Positions 49,560 through 59,300 of a stretch of 64,000 bases of DNA are shown one piece after another. The DNA comes from Takifugu bimaculatus. Taxonomy: Eukaryota > Chordata > Actinopteri > Tetraodontiformes > Tetraodontidae. Location: assembly GCA_004026145.2 (NCBI GenBank), contig CP034986.1, positions 11,116,804 to 11,180,803 of the forward strand. Reading direction: 5' to 3'. Within the stretch, counting starts at the first letter, position 1; each line of letters opens with the position of its first letter. Both the position numbers and the translations under genes were made by a program. A model generated the notes under the pieces. It was given only the letters and a program-made list of their open reading frames with translations. It had not been told where the DNA came from and did not search any database.

Positions 49560-51354
49560 ATGTCCGATATGTCTCGAGCTGACCGGCAGAGGCTTCGGCT
49601 CTTCTTCGCACTTTTTTTCGGAACCGTCGGTTTTCTGATTTCGGTCTTTTCTTGTGGAACCGAGTATTGGCTCCTGGCCTCACAGTCCTGCGGCCGAACC
49701 GAGCCTGCCTCCGGAACCAAGACTCTGTTCCAGCCTGACGTTGAGGTAGGATGAGCTGGGTCGGTCCGGCCCACCCCCCTTCGGATTCTGATTGGTTTTG
49801 GGATGATTGATTAGACCATCAGTCTGGACCAGCGGGACTGGATGTTCAAAAATCGGCACATGCAGAACTTGCCAACGTGCTAATTTTAGTTAACTGACAC
49901 CTGAGCTAACATGACTGCTAATCTTATTAAAATGTCACCTTTGGCATGAAATATTTCTCTGAACTGATGAGATAAGATGAAACAATACCAGATGCTGACC
50001 AGATGAAAAAAAAGTTGCTTTGGGTCATAAAAATTCAGAGCTTTAGGATTTTACTTTTTCTTTTATCAATGAGGTGCAAATCGGTGTGAGGGTCTTTCAT
50101 CAAGGTTTGTTCTGGCACTGTTGGTTCCAGGCTCAGTCAGATGAGTTCTCTGTCCTGGACTTATGGAACAGTAAGGAACCTTCCCATCGTGTATTAGCAT
50201 TTTGTTGTTGTTTTTACTGAATTAACTGAGCGTTTCTGTCCCTCCAGCCAATCAGGAGCTCTGCAATTTTTCTTTTCTTTTTCCATTTCCTGTCAACGAG
50301 CCACTGGGATGTAGGCCGGAGTCTCGGAGATCAGCTCCAGAGCCGTTTGAACCCCGCTCTGCCATTGGTTGGTATCGTTTCCCACAGTTAGCAGTTTAGT
50401 GTTCCCTAATCTTCACTGTGATCTTCATAACCTTCCTAGTTTTTAGGACTTTCTGGAGCATCTTCCTGGTCACAGCTCTGACTTCGATCCCCATGGGGTC
50501 TTTAGTGGCCATCTGTGCGTGCCCGCTGTCCAAGCCCACTCTCTTTAAAGTTGGCGGAGCCTTTCAGCTTTGTGGCGGTAAAGCGCATTTTCTAGTATCC
50601 CATAATTCTGTTTAAATCTTTTTTCTGAAAAAAAAAAAAAAGGAACTAGCTTTACCAATTCTACATATTTTGCTCTCATTACTCAAGCAGCTCCACTAGT
50701 TGATTTCAGCAAATATGTGCTGGTTTAAAGCGTATTAGAGTCACCTCGACTAGCTGCTAAAATGATCTGCTTCTAGAATTTATTTATTGGCATAAAACTT
50801 TGTTAATAATGGGAGGTGACATAAGATTACGTCTGGGTTTAGCTCAGACATGTGCATCACATATATTAGCTGAAATGAGCTAATCTTAGCAAAGACGGTT
50901 CATTCATTATGCTTTTTTACTGCGATGGTCTGGTGGAATCCAGAGTGATTTTATTTTCCCTATTGATGTATTTTTTAAAATCGGTTCACTTTGACTGCAG
51001 CCAGCCACCAGGGGGAGTCCAGTTTTTTCAGCATCAGTTTGGGGGATTATTTCACGTCAGTCATCCTTGCCTCACAGTTCTGACTACATCTCCCATCAGG
51101 CCTCAGTTTGCTGATGGTTCTTACTCCTCTACGTGGTCTGGGTCGACTTTCTGGACACGCTAGAGGACGTGGTCCAGTATCGCCGTCGCTCGTCCTGCCC
51201 AGAGTTCCAGCTGAGTGTCATGCACGGTCCGTCCTTCCTGCTCGCTCCTGCCGCCGTCTTCTTCCTCCTGACATCTGGACTCCTCCTCATCGTCAGCCAG
51301 AATGTTCGGAGGACAGAACGGATCCAAAAGACTTCGTCATCGTCCAGCGTCTGA
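49560..51354 (+). CDS. TMEM182-like claudin-superfamily membrane protein, 5 exons, one frame break
   Basis: Predicted four-pass membrane protein resembling TMEM182, a muscle/adipose-enriched member of the PMP22/claudin superfamily. Exons: 49560-49745, 50131-50170, 50248-50367, 50440-50577, 51100-51354 (TGA); about 245 residues. Membrane segment 1 is FFALFFGTVGFLISVF followed by the family-like GTEYWLLAS. Segment 2 follows VFRTFWSIFLVTALTSI. The last exon carries YVVWVDFLDTLEDVVQY and then FLLAPAAVFFLLTSGLLLIV, matching the spacing and wording of TMEM182's final two helices. Phases chain correctly through exon 4. In exon 5 the frame entering at 51100 (LSLLMV) must shift by one base near 51117-51121 to continue as LLLYVVWVDF. 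The start at 49560 was chosen because the first helix follows soon after; in-frame ATGs lie upstream (49473) but in GC-box promoter-like DNA. It could be a fish-specific TMEM182 paralogue. Confidence 0.82.
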
Positions 51355-51867
51355 CCTTAGTTTATAAATGTCACCAGGGCAACATACCTTTATTTTAAAG
51401 AAAGTTGTTTTTCTAAATTTCCAAGCCTGGAAATAATTTCAAGAAAAATCATATTCCTTTAAAAAATTACAAAATTATTTTCTAATATTTCATTTTATAA
51501 GAATATTTTTAAAACGGTTTAAACGTGTAATAATTCTGAAAAAAAAAAGTTATGCTATAAGCCTGGAATCCGATTACAGGTTAAAAAACAAACAAACAAA
51601 CTGACGTTTCAATGGGAATAGTTTTGTATGAATAGTTTGTAAACTCACTCTGAACTCTGATTGGTCGGCCGGGGTCACCTGACTGCAGCTCATTAACAGG
51701 CAGCTGCTGAGAAAACTTTGAGTCGAAGTTCCTGTAATTCTGAAATTGCGTTAAAGGGTTATTAAAAAGCTTTGTGTCCGGTGGGAATTCAAACTCAAAG
51801 CGGGTTCAGCCACCAAGCGTTGGTCCTTGAAGGTTTTGTAATGGACTCTGCTGTGATTTCGCTGGGT

Positions 51868-51873
51868 AATAAA
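51868..51873 (+). terminator. candidate poly(A) signal of the TMEM182-like gene
   Basis: AATAAA about 515 bases after the stop codon of the TMEM182-like gene. The 3' UTR before it is AT-rich. Confidence 0.4.
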
Positions 51874-52448
51874 ACAGACGGATCAGAGTCGGAACCGGAG
51901 AGGACAGCTTGCCAGTCATGACGTCATCTGAAGAATTAATTAGACTCACGATCGACGAAATCATCGCGGCTTGTCCGATTCCTTCTGCGGCCATCGGGGG
52001 GCAGTATTGCGTAAAGGCCGCAGCCGAGACGCGCATTAAACCAGAAGAAGGCTGAATGTGATAATTAAAATGATTTCTCACACAGAAGTAGTTTTTGAAA
52101 GGGGAAGAAGAAGCTTGGTCACAGCTGATAATTGGAAAAGGCAAAACAGGAAGTTCGAGCTCGCGCCAACCCTGACAGGAGCGGGACAGGAGGGAGTGAC
52201 GCCTCTTCATCCTCCTCACCTATCCTGTGAACGAGGTGAGTAATTACACTTGTACGTGTCACCTTCACCTTACAGGTTCGTGCCAACTAGTGCACGATGA
52301 AAAACCGAGATGCTCTGAACATTAATCCTTCATTTGGAACCTAAAGCTGAACAGAAGGAACCTGGACAGGCTCCTCCCTCCAGATGTGAGGAGCAAACCT
52401 GCGCCAACTCCTCAACTGAGAAGACAAAATGAGTCTCATCCTGAACCC

Positions 52449-52620
52449 AGACCTTTGTCCTTTACCAGATCCTCTTAGCCTGAAACAGGACCTCCTCACC
52501 TGAGCTGGGACCTCCTCACCTTAGTCAGGGTCTCCATACCCGAAGCAGGACCTCCTCACCTGAAACTGGACCTTCTCAGCTGAGCCTCCTAAGACCTCCT
52601 AATCTGAGCCCGGACTCTGG
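52449..52620 (+). repeat. Degenerate 20-bp minisatellite
   Basis: Units of 19-21 bases built on GACCTCCTCACCTGAGC recur at about 52489, 52509, 52529, 52549 and 52569, with weaker copies on both sides. On the minus strand it reads as a GA-rich array. Confidence 0.75.
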
Positions 52621-54477
52621 GTTGCTGTGTCACTCCTCTCCATATGAGCCTGAGCTGGAGCCCCCTCAGGTGAGCCCCCCTCACACCCGATCCAGTGTTT
52701 GTTAGCAGTAAGAAGATCTGGCATTGATCCAGTGGTGCGGTCGTCCCAAAGCTTCCGTGCTGATCCAGCTGTGGTGTCAACATCTGCATGAGTTGAACCC
52801 CAAACACCAGACCGGCTCCCCGCTGTGGGGGGGTGTGAAAAGTCAACATCACTTGTTGGTCCTGAGCTGGTTGTGACTGAGGAGATGCGTGGTCTTCTTT
52901 AAAGACGCCCCCTTCCCCCTCCACAGTCTTCTGTCTCTTCTTCTGGGGAATTATGGGGTGATGGAGCCGAAAGAAGGTGGAGTGACGTTTTAGTGGAGTG
53001 AGCGAGGGGAGGGGCAGAGAGTCAGGTGGTGGGGAGGGAATCCTGAGCGACCTCAGGTTTCTGGGTTTTATCTCTCTTCATCTCCCCTACCACGTCTTAC
53101 TGTGAGAGAATTTGATGGCGAAACACTCCCCGCTCTCTCAATCCCACTTGAAACGAGCACGAGGTCGGCCAAACTTAGCAGCGCTAGCGGAGGAGGAGGG
53201 CTAATCCTTCCCCCCTCCAAACAGGCCGCGCTCCCCACCTCTGCCTGCCTCGTCTAATCTCCGCCGTTCTGTGTTTTTTCATTAAATTTGCGTCAGGACT
53301 AATTTCCAGGGGAATGAATACAGATGTCAGGATGCCATCGAATCCCATCGCTTGCTCTTTAATGAGATAACAGGATTTAGTCAAAGAATTAGCAGCACTG
53401 AGAGCAAAAATGAGATTAGTTCTGTGGGATGTGGAACTGTGGAGTCACATCAGAGCCGGCCGCCAAATCACAAATCTATTTCTGGTATTAATGATCAAAC
53501 TAAAGCTGCTGTTGCAGATTGATTCATCAGGCTGCGCGCTTCCATTATCTCCTATTAAGGGAGGAAAAAGGAGAGATTACAGGAGGCCTCCGGGGCCGTT
53601 TTAAGGCTCCTGAGAGACGGTTAAAGCTCGTCACCCAGACTGGCTCGTCTCCGTGCTCCCACGCTTTTTAAGCCTGAAATTTGATTATTGTGATGAGCAT
53701 TTTTCAATTAACCAGCGAGCAGACGAGTTCCTGTCCAAACAAACACGTGCGTGGATTCCGACGAGGAACGCTGATTTCCAGAGCTGAGGCCGGAGTGCGA
53801 TCAGTGGATCCCGGCCTTCCGGTTCCCCTACATCGCTGTCGCTGCTCTGAGATGAACCAGAGACGTTTCCGCTTCTCAGGCTCAGCAGGGTGAAGGACCT
53901 CAAACAAAGCTGGAAGCTCAGCTCATCCCTGGAATCGTACATCTGTACCTGTTCCTAAAGGGTGGGGGTTGGGGTGGGGGGTGTCCATACCTCCCTCAGA
54001 TGAGAATTGTGGGAAATAGAAGCTGCAGTGAGCAGAAACCAGCCCCGGGAGACACCGGTGGCTGGTCTGGGTGGTGGCAACAGTCCTGAAACCTCCCATT
54101 TCACACATGGATGGTGTCCGTGATGAGGAAACACGCGTCTGTATCCCAGATAATTACTGGCAGCCTGTTTGTCGACTTCCCGAAGAGACAAAGGGCAAAA
54201 AAAATGGAGGAGAAAGAGCATCAGCGCTCCATCACCTCCTTAATTATACAGTGAGAACTGCGTCCGTCCGCAACCACGGCGGCACGCTCCCATCGTCTTC
54301 GCCGTCACCTCCTCGCTCTCCTCGCGCCGGTGTTCAGGTGTTTCACAGGTGGGGATCGTCCTGGAGGCGAGAGAAGTCAGGTCGGGACAGTCGGCGGGAA
54401 TGAAAAAGGAAAAAACTTGTCAGATTTAGAAATCAGGCGGCGAACAGGAAATGAAAACGGAGACTGAGAGATGGGAA

Positions 54478-54516
54478 AGTGGGGGTGGGGGGTGGGCGGG
54501 GGTGGGGGGGGGGTGG
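54478..54516 (+). repeat. G-rich tract with quadruplex potential
   Basis: Consists almost entirely of G-runs of 3-11 separated by T or C. At least four runs of three or more G lie within 40 bases. Confidence 0.8.
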
Positions 54517-55033
54517 TGCTGCAGGTGCCGGGGCAGACGTGAATGTCATTAGCTCCTGAGCCCCAGGTGAATTTGCCACAGTTCCACATGATTAAGCCAG
54601 ATAATTGTGTGTTGATAGTGAGCATGCTCCGTGGAACACAATTCCAGAGGCCACATTCCAAACAAACAGCCCCCCCATCCACTTGCCCCGCCCCCAGAGG
54701 CAGCAGCTCCAAGTGCTCAGACTGATCAATGCCCTTATCGATCCCACCTGCCTGAAACAGGAACCATTAACCCCCTTCAGCCTAACGACTGACAGGGACA
54801 CGCCTCAAACAACAGGAGACCCAAACATAAACAACTGCGTCGCCATAGAAACGGGCCCGCTCGCCCATCTGCAGGTTACCGGATTCCTCCGCAAAGTGAA
54901 CGCACGGATGACAGAGTAAGAACCTGCACGTGACCGTCTCAGTTGGGACAGTTGGAGCTCATTTCTGCAACTTCAGAGCGTCAACGGCAACAAGGGTTTA
55001 TCAGCAGGCATGACCACGATCTGGAGGTGAGAG

Positions 55034-55036
<3 letters not shown>

Positions 55037-55109
<73 letters not shown>
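55037..55109. repeat. (CA)n microsatellite
   Basis: About 36 pure CA units immediately before the Tc1/mariner fragment. Confidence 0.95.
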
Positions 55110-55114
<5 letters not shown>

Positions 55115-55139
55115 CTGACTTTTATTTACACAAAAGGCC

Positions 55140-55725
55140 CATTTCTCCCCAATGTTGTTCCCAAATCTGTTGTCTGAGACCAGCCGCCTGGACAGCTGCC
55201 GTCAGCTTGTCCTCATCGGGGGTCTCGACCTGACTGCACTTGGTCGTCTTAAGCGACTCGAGCGGACAAATGCTCACATCCGCCTGGCACGTTGGAGCGG
55301 TCTTCTCCTCGCGGGTGAATCCCGGTTTTCCCACTGTTGGCCGACAGTGGGAATGGCGCGGTGTGGGTGAGCAGTTTGCTGATGTCAGCGTTGTGGATGG
55401 AGTGTCCCACGGTGGCGGTGGGGTTATGGCATGAACAAGGAACACAGGTGCGTTTTATTGATGGCATGTTGAATGCAGAGAGGCAGCGGGGCGGGAGCCT
55501 CGGGCCCCTTGCTGGAACATTCATCCATGAGCATCACCTCACGATGCGGAAGCTGAAAACATCCCAGCTCTTGCATGGCCAGCAGATTTCGCCAGACCTG
55601 CCCCCCCCCACTGTGCATGTTTGGGGGGCTCCGGATCGCCATGGATGACAGCACGTTCCATTTCCTGCCAATATCCGGTTACTTTGCAGAGCCATTGAAG
55701 AGGAGTGGCCCAACATTCCAAGGTT
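55140..55725 (+). mobile_element. Decayed Tc1/mariner transposase fragment
   Basis: Plus-strand reading in shifting frames shows fish Tc1-like transposase phrases: LERTNAHIRLARWSGLLLAG and ESRFS (around the second catalytic region), HGGGGVMAW-like, then TQVRFIDGMLNAERQR, FIHEHHLTM, SPDLPP...VHVWGAPDR (normally 'SPDxSPIEHVWDxLDR') and PANIRLLCRAIEEEWPNIP. The segment between HHLTM and SPDLPP is shortened, and in-frame stops and shifts are present. No intact catalytic domain remains. The family is recognised from memory of fish Tc1 elements. Confidence 0.7.
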
Positions 55726-55865
55726 CACTCCCTGGCCACTTTATTAGGTACCTGCTCAATTACCACAAACATCGACGGTAATCAGCCAATCACATGGCTA
55801 CAACTCAACAGAGCGGATCTAAGTGGGCATGACATGGTTGTTGGTGCCAGGCTGGTGTGACACAC
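55722..55865 (+). mobile_element. Tc1-like element terminal-repeat fragment
   Basis: It begins with the inverted-repeat-like GGCCACTTTATTAGGTAC, common at the ends of fish Tc1 elements. It continues with degenerate 5' non-coding and early coding sequence (aatcagccaatcacatggc, then gacatggttgttggtgccag). It abuts the transposase fragment at 55140-55725, suggesting either two adjacent insertions or one rearranged element. Confidence 0.55.
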
Positions 55866-56059
55866 ACCCATGTCTAGGGTCTAAACATGGTTCCTTCATC
55901 ACGTTTATGTGTCACAGCTGATGCGTGAGGTCAGGACGCTTAATGTTGGACCTTTAGCTTAGTTTAGGGCCCAACTTCCTTTTGATATCAGGGCTCAGCA
56001 AGATTATTCATAAATCCTGGAAAATTGGGCTGTAGAAAATAAAGAACATAAGGCTCTCT

Positions 56060-56350
56060 GACTCCTCTGGAGGTTTGCATACATCTGCCTCACGTGACAA
56101 GCACATGACTCCTCTGCTGGCTTCTCTTCATTGGCTGTCTTTGAACCCAAGAATAGTTTTTAAAATTCATCTTCGGACCTACAAGGTCTTCAGAGGCCAA
56201 ACTCCATCCTGGCTGGAGGAGCTACAAGCACCTTATCATCCAAATAGTCTGCTCCGCTCTCGGGATGCTGGTTTACTTGTGGTCTCCAGCTTTAAAGGTA
56301 CAATGAGTGGAACCAGCTCTTTGTCCAGGTACGGGAGTCTTGTGATCAGT
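56060..56350 (+). mobile_element. LINE reverse-transcriptase C-terminal fragment
   Basis: A plus-strand frame reads DKHMTPLLASLHWLS, then PRIVFKIHLRTYKVFRGQTP, SWLEELQAPYHP and LLRSRDAGLLVV. This is the C-terminal region usual in fish L2/Rex-type non-LTR retrotransposons (compare 'HVTPLLxSLHWLPV...FKILLLTYK'). It is truncated on both sides. Confidence 0.7.
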
Positions 56351-56359
56351 AAATCGTTG

Positions 56360-59300
56360 TTCGTAGAATCATTGTGAACCCAGGTACCATCGTGGTGAGG
56401 CCTGAAGGTCCAGCCCCAGAATCATCCACAACCAGTGTTGAAACTATCCGAAAGTTCTGGGACGCCTGAACTTGTTCTTCTTGGTGTCAGAAGTCCCCAA
56501 AGAGGTGGGCGTGTTGGAAGAGCGCCACCTCCAGGCTGCCCAGGGGTGGTGATCCAACACGAACCACAGAGGCAGAGTCGAGGAGGAGGATTGTGATCTT
56601 CAGTAAATTCCAACATGGAGAACGTTAAAAAAACAAGGCTGCAAATCTGAGAGAGAGGTGCAACACCGCTCACACTGTTAGCACATTAGCTCATGTAGTA
56701 AGTGCATGTACAACAGCAGAGTTATCGGCTGTTTATCTTGCTAATATCTTGTTATGTAGCTGGAACGAGCAGCGATTCATTTTGAGCTCGTCGACACCTT
56801 GAGGAGTTTTTATCTTCACACCTATTCGTCACAGTTCCGTCTTTTCTGCACGCCGCCCAGATGAACAGCGCGGCGCTAACGAGCGCCTCACCGATCCGTT
56901 TAGGAGCAGCGGAGACAAGAGAAGAGACGTGCTGAGTGCAGAGCGATGGCGAGGCCTGCTCCTGTGGAGGAGAAAGGGATCCGATGTGGAAACGATAACC
57001 GTCGGGGCGACGTCGTCAACACGCCGCCGAGCGAGCGGCGGCCGACGCGGGCGGAGGTGTCCTGCCGCCGCTCCTGTCACGTTAGAGCCGTACCTGTGAG
57101 CAGCTCCAGCTAACGTGTCAAACTTGATTTAAAGTCGCGAAGGCGTCAGATCATTTGCATCTCATTTAACAAAGTTCATTTTGTGTTTAAACCCTCAGTG
57201 AAACACAGAAGTTCCGCCTCTCAACTTTAGTGCAAACTCAGCCGCCAACTGCATTTAAAATTGGCTGCAGTAATGAGAACGATCAGGACGGCTGTGAGAG
57301 CTCCCCTGCTGGCGGGGTGCAGTACAGCCGTGACCTGCTCTACTTCCCTGTAGATCACGTGGGCTAGCGGGTGGCGGCAGCAAAGACCAGGCGGTTCCCC
57401 TGTGTGCGTGCGATAAAAACGCATCTGATTGAAATTGCAGGCCTTTGTGAGACGAGAGCTGGAGTGTTTGGGAGAGACGGCTGTGGACGCGCTGAGGTGC
57501 TCCCCTCTTCTCATTTTCAGACGGAAGGTAATTACGCGGGGTGGCAAGACACCCGGGGCGGAGCTCGCCGGCAAATCAGGAGCCGAGCTGGTTAATTGGG
57601 GTGTGTGATTACAGACGGAGGGAATAAGGTGGCGACACACGCGGCAGCGGGATGATGTGGTGGTTTCAGGACGAGGTCACGCCTGGTTCTGCCGGTTCTC
57701 TTTGCTGGTGAAGATAAAAGCTTCCGTTTACTGCATTTGATGCTATTTATATCGGAGGAATCTCTCGCACCCAGAGCAAAAACTGAGGAACCTTTCAGCT
57801 GGTTTCGTACAATTAGAAAGAACCTGGATAAAAATCCTCAAATAAAACTGTTGCATGTTCAGCTGTCAAACCCCCAACGTTCTAATTACAGGCTGCTGGA
57901 GGGGGAGTTCCTGCTTGACCTCTGAACCCCGTCAAATAAAAGGTTTGCTCTGTTGTTTTGGCATCACAGTGCCTTGCTCATCAGAGGCCAAACCGGCAGG
58001 AATGGGGACGAGCTGGCGCGTGACCCTCCTCTCCTTGTGAGCGCCACATTATCTCTCAGCAAGGTGGTCTTCATTGATTCAGCCGCTCCGTGTCCAGTTC
58101 TCTCCTTTCATGTCGTAGAACAAAGGAACCCTCTGTGAAGAGAAGGACGAGTTATGGCCGGAGGCGCCTGGACCATCCATCATCCTGCATCTTCACCCCA
58201 GACACGGCTCAGCTCTGGTCGACACTCCTCAGGCTGGGATCTTCATCCGTTCTCCTTCCGGGAACATCAACACACGTTAGTCGTCTCTTCTTCTTTTTTT
58301 TACACCACAAATGTAAACATTGACCATCAGATCAGAGAAGAACGTCTCCTAAAGTTTGAAGTTCTGTCCTGCAGTCAGTGAGCATTCAGGATGGTTAGTG
58401 ATCAGTGACCAGAAAATGAACCAAAGATCCACTTTTAAAATAATTTCTGCTGAAAAGAGACAAAAGAAACGTGTCACAAATGTCACTGAAGACGCGAAGG
58501 GGTGTGCGCTCTGCTGTCATCCCACCCGCGGCCGCTAGATGTCACTCGAAGACGAGAGAAAAGATGCTCTCGAGTTTGCTCCATAAATCTGTTAAAAACA
58601 AGAATAACACGACAGAAACATAAAAGTTGGCGTCAATTCGCCATTTATTTTCGAGAAACATGCATTTGTGTGATGAAAGAGTAAAATATTCATTTTTCAT
58701 TTGTTCATCTACAGAAGGGATGATGGAGAAAAAAGATGATTTGTTGACTTAAACCGAACAAGATTTTGGTTTTATATAAATATATACTGACAATTTATAT
58801 TTCTACATTCAGTTGCAGTTTCAGGTTTACCGTTTGTGTTGGTTAATGTGTAAAACTGAGCATTAATGTCATTTCAAGGTGAGTTTTGATGAAAATATTC
58901 TTTCAACATTCTAACGTCACAGTTTGAATCCCAGATTTTCCAGGCCTTCAGCCGTAGATGCACGCTTGTCTCTTCAACATGTGGTTATTTACGTTATGTA
59001 TTATTTATGCAGGTTAACCTTCGGAGAAACATCCATGTGTTTGACGTGTTCTCCTCACACACTCGTGCCCTCGCAGATGGATCGAACTGCTGCTCCAACA
59101 TCGGCATGGAGCAGATCTGACGTCCCATCTGGAAACCATCCTGTGTGGTTATGACCTCTGGCGAAGCCAAGGGGCGGAGCTAGTCCCCCCAAAATAACAG
59201 AAATATAAATGTGTCCATCCCTGAAGAAGTGAAAGCAGTGAATCCAGAGGGGAGCCTGTTGGGAGGACTGAGGACTCGTGTTTCACCTGTAGTGTCAGAG

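Larger units (their letters stand above)
51355..55030. other. Gene-free stretch downstream of the TMEM182-like gene
   Basis: No gene was recognised on either strand. It holds a palindromic CRE (TGACGTCA, 51919-51926), an orphan splice-donor-like site (CGAG/gtgagtaa at 52235/52236), a 20-bp minisatellite (52449-52620), a possible conserved block (about 53270-53600) and a G-rich tract (54478-54516). Confidence 0.5.

Noticed and set aside
51806..52219. 137-codon minus-strand open frame
   Set aside because: No recognisable domain, overlaps the TMEM182-like 3' UTR, and lacks splice or promoter support.
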